Below are positions 1 through 5,589 of a stretch of DNA of 5,589 nucleotides, in pieces. This DNA comes from WHSV01 sp050693935. GTDB taxonomy: Bacteria; Actinomycetota; CADDZG01; WHSQ01. Position 1 is the first letter of the stretch. Each line of letters begins with the position of its first letter. The stretch covers positions 1 through 5,589 of the forward strand of contig JBOGWU010000040.1 of NCBI GenBank assembly GCA_050693935.1. Reading direction: 5' to 3'. The notes under the pieces are model-generated. The model saw only the letters and a program-made list of their open reading frames with translations. It was not told the origin of the DNA and ran no database searches. Position numbers and translations under genes: made by a program.

Positions 1-1202
1 GCCACGACCAGCACCAGATCGCCCTCGGTCGCTCCGGTCGCCTTCAACAGGCCCGCCCGCTCGTCCTCCGTGAAGAACTTGTCGAGCGGTGACTTGAAGC
101 CGTCGGGGGTGACGCCGATCCACACGAGGCCACCGGCCCCCAGCGCCTTCGCCTGATCAACTAGCCCGTCGAGGTCTTTACGAGCCAGGCCGCCCTGGCC
201 CTCGACGACGATCGCCTTCACCAGGCCGCCACCATCGAGGACCGAGCGAAACACCTTGACCTCGGTCGCGGCGAAGGTGTCGCCGAGATCCTTCAGCTCC
301 ATGCCGTAGCGAAGATCGGGTTTGTCCGAGCCGAAACGCTCCATCGACTCTCCGTAGGGAATTCGTACGAACTCCCCCAGCTCGACGCCGAGCACCTCGC
401 GCCACACCGACTTGAACATGCGCTCGGTCGACTCCAGCACGTCGTCGACCTCCACGAAGCTCATCTCGAGATCGAGCTGAGTGAAGTCCGGCTGGCGGTC
501 GGCCCGCAGGTCCTCGTCCCGGAAGCAGCGCACGATCTGGTAATAGCGATCGAGCCCCGCCACCATCAGGATCTGCTTATGAAGCTGCGGGCTCTGTGGC
601 AACGCGTAGAAGGTTCCCGGATGCACGCGCGAAGGCACCAGGTAGTCGCGTGCGCCCTCGGGAGTGGCGCGGCCCAGCATGGGCGTCTCGACTTCCGTGA
701 AGCCCTCGGAGTCGTAGAACCGTCGGATCGCACTGATGATGCGGTGGCGCATCTGCAGGTTCCGCTGCATGCGCTCTTTCCGAAGATCGAGGTAGCGATG
801 CTTCAACCGAAGGGTCTCGTCGACCGTCCCTGTGGCTTCGCCGTGCTCGAGATGCTCGTCCACCTGGAACGGCGGTGTCTCGCTGCGCGAGAAGATCTCG
901 ACGCTCGAAGCCGCCACTTCGACTTCGCCGGTTCCGATCTTGTCGTTGATCGTTCCTTGAGGTCGTGCGCGCACCTCGCCGGTCACCTTGATGCAGAACT
1001 CGCTGCGCAGGCTCTCGCCGGTCTCGTACGCCGCTTGCGAGACGGAGGCATTGAAGACCACCTGGACCAAACCCGCCACGTCGCGCAGGTCGATGAAGAT
1101 GACGCCGCCGTGGTCCCGACGGGTGTGTACCCATCCGCACAGGGTGACGGTGTCGCCGACATGATCGGCCCTCAGGTCACCGCAACGATGCGTGCGCAAC
1201 AT
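1..1202 (-). CDS. aspS: Aspartyl-tRNA synthetase, class II (C-terminal part outside window)
   Basis: This enzyme charges tRNA(Asp), and possibly tRNA(Asn), with aspartate in the cytoplasm. I translated the frame by hand: 400 codons are open to the window edge. The bacterial family runs to about 590 residues, so roughly the last third is missing. In order: an N-terminal OB-fold anticodon-binding domain (about 1-105, with LCGWVHTRRDHGG at 21-33); the class II catalytic core with motif 1 proline P174, the flipping loop TPEGARDYLVPSR (180-192), QSPQ (203-206) and motif 2 starting FRDEDLRADRQ (227-237, R228 the ATP-binding arginine); GSDKPDLR (291-298); then the start of the bacterial GAD insertion domain. 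The start is fixed by AAGGAG five bases upstream. The start codon overlaps the hisS stop by one base (TGATG), implying coupled translation. His31 and Gly83 match the non-discriminating type (see findings). No internal stop or frameshift is seen. Confidence 0.97.
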   Translation of the reverse strand, partial: MLRTHRCGDLRADHVGDTVTLCGWVHTRRDHGGVIFIDLRDVAGLVQVVFNASVSQAAYETGESLRSEFCIKVTGEVRARPQGTINDKIGTGEVEVAASSVEIFSRSETPPFQVDEHLEHGEATGTVDETLRLKHRYLDLRKERMQRNLQMRHRIISAIRRFYDSEGFTEVETPMLGRATPEGARDYLVPSRVHPGTFYALPQSPQLHKQILMVAGLDRYYQIVRCFRDEDLRADRQPDFTQLDLEMSFVEVDDVLESTERMFKSVWREVLGVELGEFVRIPYGESMERFGSDKPDLRYGMELKDLGDTFAATEVKVFRSVLDGGGLVKAIVVEGQGGLARKDLDGLVDQAKALGAGGLVWIGVTPDGFKSPLDKFFTEDERAGLLKATGATEGDLVLVV

Positions 1203-2473
1203 CAGGACTCCTTCAGCTTGCCCAATAGTTCCGAGCGGGCGACGCTGACTTGGTCGCCCGAGGCGAGATCCTTGAGCGTGACCTCGCCGGCCGCGATCTC
1301 ATCGTCCCCGATGATCACCGCCCAGCGGGCACCGGAGCGATCGGCCCCCTTCATCTGCCCCTTCATTCCCCTGCCCATGAGGTCGATGTCCGCGCCGACC
1401 CCGGCCCTCCGCAGCTCGGTGACGAGCGAGAACGCATCACGGGCGGCTCGTTCGCCCAACGACACGACGAACACGGACACCGGGTGCGGTTCCCAATCCC
1501 CCAGCGTGCGCGACGCGAGGACGAGTCGTTCGATGCCACACGCAAAGCCGATACCGGGAAGGTGTCCGCCGCCGAGCGACTCCGCGAGCCCGTCGTAGCG
1601 GCCGCCACCCAACACCGTCGACTGCGCCCCAAGCTCCTCGGACACGAATTCGAACGCGGTGCGCGTGTAGTAGTCGAGCCCCCGCACCAGCCTCGGCGCG
1701 ATCTCGTACGCGACACCGAGGTCGTCTAGCAACCCTCGGACGTCGGCGAAGTGCTTCGCGCACGCGTCGCACAGATGATCGGTGATCGCGGGCGCGTCCT
1801 TCATCACCTCGATGGTCGCAGCCTCCCTCGAGTCGAAGATTCGTAGTGGGTTGGTGTCGATGCGCTCGCGGTCGTCGACCGCCAGCTCGTCGGTGCGCTC
1901 TCGCAGGTAGGCGATCAGGGTCTTCAAGTAGCCCAGCCTGCAGGACTCATCCAGGTGGCCGATCGAGTTCAGTAGCAGGGTGCTCTCGACGCCGGTGGAC
2001 TCGAGGAAGCGCGCGCCGAGCTCGATGATCTCGGCATCAACCGCCGGAAGATCCGAGCCGATCGCCTCGATATCGATCTGAGCGAACTGCCGGTAGCGCC
2101 CCTTCTGAGGGCGCTCCTGGCGGAACATCGGGCCCCAGTAGACGAGCTTGATCGGCAGGGGCCCCCTGTCGAGGCGGTTTTCGAGCACCGCCCGGACGAT
2201 CCCGGCGGTGGCCTCCGGGCGCAGCGTCAGCGAGCGGCCGCCACGGTCGGAAAAGGTGTACATCTGCTTAGTGACGACCTCGGAGGTGTCGCCGACACCG
2301 CGCTCGAAAACCTCGGTGTGTTCGAAGACCGGAGTGTCGGCAGGCGCGTAGCCGGCCGGGGCGAAGATCTCGTGTACCGCGAGGTCGACGACCCTCTGCC
2401 AGCGCCAGGACTCCGGCGGCAGAAGATCGCGCGTCCCCCTGGGCGCGCTGAAAGAGGTGGGCTGGTCGGACAT
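1202..2473 (-). CDS. hisS: Histidyl-tRNA synthetase, class II
   Basis: This enzyme charges tRNA(His) with histidine in the cytoplasm. It has 423 residues, a normal bacterial length. Numbering from the chosen start: PRGTRDLLPP (11-20); TLRPEATAGIVRA (83-95); motif 2 within YWGPMFRQERPQKGRYRQF (112-130, R118); the HisRS-specific RGLDYYTRTAFEF (264-276, with catalytic Arg264); LGGGRYDGL (288-296); motif 3 GIGFACGIERL (307-317); then a C-terminal anticodon-binding domain from about 332. A Cys-x2-Cys-x2-His cluster (C235, C238, H241) sits in the insertion domain, as in many bacterial HisRS. Two ATGs are possible. GGATAGG at 2483-2489 touches the upstream ATG (2482) but lies nine bases before the one at 2473, so I prefer the latter; the longer form would add only Met-Val-Ser. 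It is the middle gene of the operon, 25 bases after the unknown membrane protein and one base overlapping aspS. Confidence 0.97.
   Translation of the reverse strand: MSDQPTSFSAPRGTRDLLPPESWRWQRVVDLAVHEIFAPAGYAPADTPVFEHTEVFERGVGDTSEVVTKQMYTFSDRGGRSLTLRPEATAGIVRAVLENRLDRGPLPIKLVYWGPMFRQERPQKGRYRQFAQIDIEAIGSDLPAVDAEIIELGARFLESTGVESTLLLNSIGHLDESCRLGYLKTLIAYLRERTDELAVDDRERIDTNPLRIFDSREAATIEVMKDAPAITDHLCDACAKHFADVRGLLDDLGVAYEIAPRLVRGLDYYTRTAFEFVSEELGAQSTVLGGGRYDGLAESLGGGHLPGIGFACGIERLVLASRTLGDWEPHPVSVFVVSLGERAARDAFSLVTELRRAGVGADIDLMGRGMKGQMKGADRSGARWAVIIGDDEIAAGEVTLKDLASGDQVSVARSELLGKLKES
1208..1213 (-). promoter_or_regulatory. Ribosome binding site of aspS, inside the hisS 3' end
   Basis: AAGGAG on the minus strand, five bases before the aspS ATG, lies within the last codons of hisS. 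It fixes the aspS start at 1202 and supports translation of aspS from the same transcript. Confidence 0.75.
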
Positions 2474-2482
2474 GGAGACCAT

Positions 2483-2489
2483 CCTATCC
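2483..2489 (-). promoter_or_regulatory. Ribosome binding site of hisS
   Basis: GGATAGG on the minus strand lies nine bases before the ATG at 2473 and zero bases before the ATG at 2482. The spacing favours the downstream start. It sits in the short gap after the stop of the upstream gene. Confidence 0.5.
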
Positions 2490-2498
2490 AGTGTGTGA

Positions 2499-3041
2499 TC
2501 AGCGGCGGCGCCACCGCAGACGTTCGAGCAGGTCCGCAGCGCCGGATGCGATCGTCACGATGAAGCCTCGCTCCGAAAGGTAGTAGATCCCGCGCACCTC
2601 GAGTGCGATCCGCGACGGCGTGAGCCTGGTGATTCTTCCGGTCACGGGAGCCAGTCCGTTCTTGATTTGGCCGAGCGCCACGGTGCGGCCCTCGAACTCG
2701 TAGAAGGTGCGCGCCACCGTTTGCCCGTCGCCGGCAAACCTCACGATGAGGCGAGTCGGCCGGCCCCCGGCCAGCACGATGACACGGCGGAAACCCGCCC
2801 GACGAAGCGCACCGACGACATCGCCGGTGCTTGCCAGCCCGACATCATCGACATCCGGAAACCGCCGCCCCGGCTCGATTCGTGGCAGTTCCCGTGTTGG
2901 CGTCGGGTCGTCGTCGGAAGTCGAATCGGCCCTGCTCGCCCTTTCGCGCGCATAGTCGAGCGTCCCCGAGAGGCCGACTACCACGGCCACGGCGATGCAC
3001 AATCCGATGATTGCCTTCGAGCTCGTCGCCATGGCTCTCAT
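2499..3041 (-). CDS. Unknown protein with one N-terminal membrane segment, first gene of the hisS-aspS operon
   Basis: I do not recognise this family. The 180-residue product starts with a short basic tip (R2, K9), then a hydrophobic segment at about 10-28 (AIIGLCIAVAVVVGLSG), best read as a signal anchor or an uncleaved signal peptide. A polar linker rich in Asp, Thr, Pro and Arg follows (about 31-63), then a compact domain of about 115 residues with alternating hydrophobic and polar residues that looks like a mixed alpha/beta fold, including VIVLAGGRPTRLIVRF and GIYYLSERGFIV. The C-terminus is strongly basic (RLRWRRR). Cys15 lies in the membrane segment and is the only cysteine. The start at 3041 is supported by AAGGGG five bases upstream; Met4 would be badly spaced. 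Its stop lies 25 bases before hisS, so it is very likely co-transcribed with both synthetase genes. Its role is unknown; location at the membrane is inferred from the hydrophobic segment alone. Confidence 0.85.
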   Translation of the reverse strand: MRAMATSSKAIIGLCIAVAVVVGLSGTLDYARERASRADSTSDDDPTPTRELPRIEPGRRFPDVDDVGLASTGDVVGALRRAGFRRVIVLAGGRPTRLIVRFAGDGQTVARTFYEFEGRTVALGQIKNGLAPVTGRITRLTPSRIALEVRGIYYLSERGFIVTIASGAADLLERLRWRRR

Positions 3042-3096
3042 CGTCGCCCCTTTTGCCGGTTAGCGCTCGGGTCGGGCTTCCGGTGGGCGCGAGGTC

Positions 3097-3128
3097 GTGT
3101 GGTTGGATAGTTCAAACTGGGACCACAC
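3097..3128. repeat. Perfect 7+7 inverted repeat before transketolase, possible operator or leader hairpin
   Basis: GTGTGGT (3097-3103) and ACCACAC (3122-3128) are exact reverse complements separated by 18 bases. Nested between them is a second small dyad, AGTT-CA-AACT (3109-3118), whose centre is one base from that of the outer arms. The element ends three bases before the transketolase Shine-Dalgarno. As DNA it could bind a dimeric regulator; as RNA the outer arms could form a hairpin near the ribosome site. No T-tract follows, so it is not an intrinsic terminator. No regulator can be named. Confidence 0.5.
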
Positions 3129-3131
3129 TTC

Positions 3132-3138
3132 AGGGAGG
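3132..3138 (+). promoter_or_regulatory. Strong ribosome binding site that sets the transketolase N-subunit start
   Basis: AGGGAGG lies four bases before the ATG at 3143. The frame is open further upstream to 3011, but the extra 44 residues would run into the oppositely transcribed gene and resemble no transketolase. This site decides the start. Confidence 0.8.
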
Positions 3139-3142
3139 CTGC

Positions 3143-3982
3143 ATGCTGGCCCGCAACGAGGAGCGCTCCGAGTTGGAACGCATCACCCGAAGCCTCAGAC
3201 ACAACATCGTCACGTCCACCACGGCGGCCGGCTCGGGTCACCCCTCTACGTCGCTGTCGATGGTCGAGCTCGTCACGGTTTTGTACTTCGGCGGCGTGCT
3301 CCGCCACGACCCGCAGCAGCCGCAGAATCCCGACCGCGACCGCTTCATTCTGTCCAAGGGACATGGAGCACCCGGCCTCTACGCGGTGCTCGCCGAGGCC
3401 GGCTACTTTCCCACCGAGGATCTGATGACCCTCCGCAGGATGGGATCTCCGCTCGAAGGTCACCCCAACATGCGGCGGCTTGCTGGGGTCGAGGCCTCGA
3501 CCGGATCCCTCGGGCAGGGACTGTCGATTGGAATCGGCCAGGCTCTGGCCGCCAAACTCGACGGCCGTGACTACCGCACCTACGTGATGACCGGCGACGG
3601 CGAGATCGAGCAGGGCCAGGTGTGGGAGGCCCTCATGTACGCGGGAAACCATGGTCTCGAGAACCTCACCCTGATCGTCGACCACAACGGCTTCCAGCAG
3701 ACCGACGCGGTCGCCAACGTGCAACCGCTCGACCCGCTCCCCGAGAAGCTCGAGGCGTTCGGATGGGCGGCGCGCGAGATCGACGGCCACGACATCGGTG
3801 AGGTTGCCTCTGCCTACGAGTGGGCGCGCGCGACCTCCGGCATACCTCAAGCCATCGTCGCGCGGACGGTCAAGGGAAAAGGCGTGTCGCTACTCGAGGC
3901 GGCTCCGGGTAAGTGGCACGGCAAGCCCATCCCCAAGGACGAGGAGGCCAAGGCCCTCGAAGAGATTGGAGCGCAGGCATGA
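3143..3982 (+). CDS. Transketolase N-terminal subunit (thiamine diphosphate pyrophosphate-binding domain)
   Basis: This is one half of a split transketolase, which moves two-carbon ketol units between sugar phosphates in the non-oxidative pentose phosphate pathway. The 279 residues match the usual length of split N-subunits. Visible landmarks: GSGHPSTSLSM (30-40, with the cofactor-contacting His33), SKGHGAPGLY (71-80, His74), ASTGSLGQGLSIG (118-130), the thiamine diphosphate/Mg motif beginning GDGEIEQGQVWEA (151-163, Asp152) and ending in DHNG (Asn182), and KWHGKPIP (257-264, His258) near the C-terminus. The key cofactor residues are all present. The gene ends in ATGA, its stop overlapping the start of the C-subunit by four bases, so the two are translated together in equal amounts. 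It is the first gene of a two-gene plus-strand operon. Dehydrogenase E1 is less likely, because the SKGHGAP and ASTGSLGQG motifs are transketolase-type. Confidence 0.96.
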   Translation: MLARNEERSELERITRSLRHNIVTSTTAAGSGHPSTSLSMVELVTVLYFGGVLRHDPQQPQNPDRDRFILSKGHGAPGLYAVLAEAGYFPTEDLMTLRRMGSPLEGHPNMRRLAGVEASTGSLGQGLSIGIGQALAAKLDGRDYRTYVMTGDGEIEQGQVWEALMYAGNHGLENLTLIVDHNGFQQTDAVANVQPLDPLPEKLEAFGWAAREIDGHDIGEVASAYEWARATSGIPQAIVARTVKGKGVSLLEAAPGKWHGKPIPKDEEAKALEEIGAQA

Positions 3983-4938
3983 GCTTCGGACTTAGCAGGG
4001 TCTCTTTTGAAACCGGACCCGCCACTCGTGAGGCGTTCGGCGAGGCGCTACTCGAAGCAGGAACCTCCGAGGACATCGTGGTCGTGGACGGAGACGTCAA
4101 CAACTCGACGTACACCAACAAGTTCAAGGACGCCTTTCCCGATCGTTTCTTCAACGTAGGTATCGCCGAGTCCAACATGATCGGTATCGCGGCCGGGCTC
4201 GCCGCAGCAGGCAAGATCCCCGTCGTGTCGTCCTTCTCGACGTTTCTTTTGAGCAACGCGTTCGACCAGGTCCGTATGAGCGTGGCGTTCCCCAATCTAA
4301 ACGTGAAGCTCGTCGGCACTCACGCCGGCATCTCCATCGGCGAGGACGGACCTTCCCAGATGGCCATCGAGGACGTGGCCCTGGCCTGCGCTCTTCCGGG
4401 CTTCACCGTAGTGGTGCCGGCCGACGGCCCGAGCACCCACGCCGCCACCGGCGCGTTGATAGAACGCGAGGGTCCGACCTTCCTGCGCTGTGGGCGGCCG
4501 GGAGTGCCTCTGCTGTACTCGGACGAGCACGAGATTCAGATCGGCAAGGCCAACACCCTGCGCGAGGGCGACGACATCACGATCATCGCCAACGGCATCA
4601 TGGTGGCGATGGCTCTGGACGCGGCCGAGGGGCTGGCCGCGGATGGAGTGCAGGCGCGCGTGCTCGACATGCACACCGTCAAGCCGATCGACGTCAATGC
4701 GATAGTGAAGGCCGCGAATGAGACGGGCGGCATCGTGGTGGCTGAGGAGCATCTGGCCTACGGGGGCCTCGGTTCGACGGTCGCCATGGTGGTCGGCGAG
4801 CACAGGCCGACACGCATGACCTTCGTGGACATCGGCGACACCTATGCGACGTCTGGAAAACCCGACGAGCTTCTCGAGCACTACGGGCTCACGCCCGACG
4901 CGGTCTTGGACGCGGCCCGGCGGGTATTGAAGGACTGA
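3979..4938 (+). CDS. Transketolase C-terminal subunit (pyrimidine-binding and C-terminal domains)
   Basis: This is the partner of the N-subunit; the active site forms between the two. It has 319 residues, normal for the split form. The pyrimidine-binding domain spans about 13-175, with GDVNNST (38-44), the cofactor-activating glutamate Glu64 in FFNVGIAESNMIG (57-69), and THAGISIGEDGPSQMAIED (114-132), with His115 expected to contact substrate. Arg173 (GRPGVP) is the likely phosphate-binding arginine. A C-terminal transketolase domain follows from about 190, with RVLDMHTVKPID (227-238) and VVAEEHLAYGGLGS (253-266). I chose the start at 3979 because it gives the ATGA overlap and has GGAG seven bases upstream (3968-3971). 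An in-frame ATG at 3913 lies deep inside the N-subunit and adds 22 residues unlike any transketolase. The GIAES sequence is slightly unusual: Gln or His is more common at the last position. 1-Deoxyxylulose-5-phosphate synthase is unlikely, since that enzyme is a single longer chain. Confidence 0.96.
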   Translation: MSFGLSRVSFETGPATREAFGEALLEAGTSEDIVVVDGDVNNSTYTNKFKDAFPDRFFNVGIAESNMIGIAAGLAAAGKIPVVSSFSTFLLSNAFDQVRMSVAFPNLNVKLVGTHAGISIGEDGPSQMAIEDVALACALPGFTVVVPADGPSTHAATGALIEREGPTFLRCGRPGVPLLYSDEHEIQIGKANTLREGDDITIIANGIMVAMALDAAEGLAADGVQARVLDMHTVKPIDVNAIVKAANETGGIVVAEEHLAYGGLGSTVAMVVGEHRPTRMTFVDIGDTYATSGKPDELLEHYGLTPDAVLDAARRVLKD

Positions 4939-4964
4939 GCCGGCAGCCGATCCCCCCTCGGACG
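4939..4964. other. Short convergent gap between transketolase and the exported-protein gene
   Basis: Only 26 bases separate the two stop codons. It contains CCGA (4947-4950) and TCGG (4958-4961) around a C-rich seven-base loop, a four-pair stem with no T-tract on either side. I see no credible intrinsic terminator here, so both transcripts may end inside the opposite gene or use Rho. Confidence 0.5.
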
Positions 4965-5390
4965 CTAGAGAATTCTGAGCTTCAGGCGGGGGTAACCGTC
5001 ATTACCTCGGTCGTGCACCAAGATGACATAGCGTCCGGGCTTTAGATTGGGAACCTCGATTTGGGAACGAATTCGGAAGTCCTCGTCGGCGTCGACGTTC
5101 TCGACCAACCGCTTCCACTCCGAGCCACCCCTCCGTTTGATCTCGATGTCGATACCCTCGGTCGGCGTTTCAGTCTCTTCGCGCGCGGGGCCGAAGCACG
5201 AGCTGCCGCCGGTGTCGTTGCATCCATCGAACCAGTAACGGCCGGTGACAAGGATCGTTTCACCCGGTCGAGCGCTGCGCCGATCTATCTCGACCTCGGG
5301 TCCCACGCAGCCGGCCTTTGAGGAGGAAACTTGAATAGTCAGGCTCGCGCCGATGATCGCAATCGCCAGGGCGAATCCTGATGGACGCAT
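4965..5390 (-). CDS. Small exported protein of unknown function, probable Ig-like beta-sandwich
   Basis: I recognise no named family. The 141-residue product has an N-terminal export signal: Arg2, a hydrophobic stretch at about 6-21 (FALAIAIIGASLTIQV), then SSSKAGC. Ser24-Lys25-Ala26 fits signal peptidase I cleavage before Gly27. Cys28 is in a lipobox-like place, but Lys at -3 is not canonical, so a lipoprotein is possible but doubtful. The mature part begins with a pattern seen in bacterial Ig-like domains, proline-glycine then strand (ARPGETILVTGRYWF), and ends with NLKPGRYVILVHDRG, again Ig-like. Cys57 and Cys65 flank an Asn-Asp-Thr-Gly-Gly loop and could form a disulphide, leaving Cys28 unpaired if it is not lipidated. 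Of two nearby ATGs, I prefer 5390: AAGGG at 5397-5401 is six bases before it but directly abuts the ATG at 5396. The gene runs in the same direction as dtd, 67 bases downstream of its stop, and converges on transketolase. Confidence 0.85.
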   Translation of the reverse strand: MRPSGFALAIAIIGASLTIQVSSSKAGCVGPEVEIDRRSARPGETILVTGRYWFDGCNDTGGSSCFGPAREETETPTEGIDIEIKRRGGSEWKRLVENVDADEDFRIRSQIEVPNLKPGRYVILVHDRGNDGYPRLKLRIL

Positions 5391-5396
5391 CTTCAT

Positions 5397-5401
5397 CCCT
5401 T
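5397..5401 (-). promoter_or_regulatory. Ribosome binding site of the small exported protein
   Basis: AAGGG on the minus strand lies six bases before the ATG at 5390 and touches the ATG at 5396. The spacing favours the shorter protein by two residues. Confidence 0.5.
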
Positions 5402-5410
5402 CGAGGGCAA

Positions 5411-5452
5411 AACCCGGTCAAACACTTGGACGCCCGACCGAGTCACCGGGTT
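5411..5452 (-). terminator. Perfect 8+8 inverted repeat after dtd, weak terminator or leader hairpin
   Basis: AACCCGGT (5411-5418) and ACCGGGTT (5445-5452) are exact reverse complements with a 26-base loop. Read on the minus strand, the stem begins five bases after the dtd stop and is followed by TT, giving a run of four T with two of them in the stem. The loop is long and the T-tract short, so this is a weak terminator at best. It could instead be a leader structure for the exported-protein gene, or a partial attenuator between the two genes. Confidence 0.4.
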
Positions 5453-5457
5453 CCCGC

Positions 5458-5589
5458 TCAGAAGGACTTCGACGAATCCAACAGGATGGTTACGGGCCCA
5501 TCGTTGACGAGACTTACCTTCATATCGGCGCCGAACACGCCCCTCGCGCACCGGACACCCCGCGCTTCGACGGCCGCGATCGCCGCCTC
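5458..5589 (-). CDS. dtd: D-aminoacyl-tRNA deacylase, C-terminal end (rest outside window)
   Basis: This enzyme removes D-amino acids, and glycine from tRNA(Ala), from mischarged tRNAs in the cytoplasm. Only the last 43 codons are in the window; the family is about 145 residues. The fragment reads through FGADMKVSLVNDGPVTILLD before its TGA stop. FGADM followed by N-D-G-P-V-T is diagnostic: the Gly-Pro pair is the cis-proline motif that reaches into the partner subunit's active site and rejects L-aminoacyl-tRNA. The other active-site motif (SQFTL) would lie in the missing N-terminal part. The tail after LLD is short (SSKSF). Its closeness to hisS and aspS on the same strand fits a conserved neighbourhood in several bacterial phyla. 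The start cannot be placed. Confidence 0.93.
   Translation of the reverse strand, partial: EAAIAAVEARGVRCARGVFGADMKVSLVNDGPVTILLDSSKSF

Larger units (their letters stand above)
3042..3142. promoter_or_regulatory. Divergent intergenic region, probable promoters for both operons
   Basis: These 101 bases separate the start of the minus-strand operon from the start of the plus-strand transketolase genes, so both promoters are expected here unless they lie inside the opposite genes. I see no convincing -35/-10 pair for either side. GATAGT at 3106-3111 is a possible plus-strand -10, but without a good -35 at the right distance. The region also holds the inverted repeat at 3097-3128 and both ribosome binding sites. 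Confidence 0.5.

Noticed and set aside
577..1140. Minus-strand 187-residue open frame in a different frame from aspS
   Set aside because: Same strand as aspS but out of frame with it; the aspS frame carries all the synthetase motifs.
579..1598. Plus-strand 339-residue open frame
   Set aside because: It lies wholly antisense to aspS and hisS, both confirmed by family motifs. Its translation is low-complexity and rich in Arg, Ala and Ser with no recognisable domain, as expected from a GC-rich antisense frame.
3011..3142. Upstream extension of the transketolase N-subunit
   Set aside because: The extra 44 residues would overlap the divergent gene and the intergenic region, while an AGGGAGG site is correctly spaced before 3143.
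3042..3142. Sigma70-type promoter or T-box leader for the synthetase operon
   Set aside because: I found no -35/-10 pair with correct spacing on the minus strand, and the region is too short and lacks the conserved T-box sequence.
3038..3850. Minus-strand 270-residue open frame
   Set aside because: It is antisense to the transketolase N-subunit, whose motifs are intact, and it has no recognisable domain.
4297..4881. Minus-strand 194-residue open frame
   Set aside because: It is antisense to the transketolase C-subunit and rich in His, Arg and Gly with no family resemblance; a codon-bias shadow.
4947..4961. CCGA-loop-TCGG as a terminator between convergent genes
   Set aside because: The stem has only four pairs, the loop is C-rich and there is no T-tract on either strand.

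Overview
The window is GC-rich, with G or C favoured at third codon positions, compact gene spacing and clear Shine-Dalgarno sites. It looks like a bacterial chromosome. The split (two-subunit) transketolase, a small secreted protein of a style common in Actinobacteria, and the character of the HisRS and AspRS suggest an uncultivated actinobacterial lineage. That assignment is an inference; no rRNA or other phylogenetic marker lies in the window.

Layout. Positions 1-3041 hold a tight minus-strand operon read right to left: a membrane-anchored protein of unknown function (2499-3041), histidyl-tRNA synthetase hisS (1202-2473) and aspartyl-tRNA synthetase aspS (1-1202, cut by the window edge). 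The hisS stop and the aspS start share one base (TGATG). Positions 3042-3142 are a short divergent intergenic region with a perfect 7+7 inverted repeat. Positions 3143-4938 hold the two transketolase subunits on the plus strand, overlapping by ATGA. After a 26-base convergent gap, 4965-5390 encodes a small exported protein on the minus strand. At 5458-5589 is the C-terminal end of D-aminoacyl-tRNA deacylase (dtd), also minus strand. No stretch over about 100 bases lacks a gene, and I see no RNA genes, mobile elements or CRISPR.

How the genes fit together. dtd, hisS and aspS all serve aminoacyl-tRNA supply and quality control. Their order matches the relA-dtd-(variable gene)-hisS-aspS neighbourhood known from Bacillus and relatives, but here the row is split by the opposite-strand transketolase pair and two unrecognised exported or membrane proteins. 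The AspRS carries His31 and Gly83, the residues associated with non-discriminating AspRS, so this organism may make Asn-tRNA through Asp-tRNA(Asn) and GatCAB. The transketolase pair belongs to the non-oxidative pentose phosphate pathway and is functionally separate.

The window is mostly housekeeping. I found no strong evidence of a new multi-gene system. The best leads are the interrupted gene order, the unknown membrane protein heading the synthetase operon, the palindromic element before transketolase, and the AspRS specificity signature.
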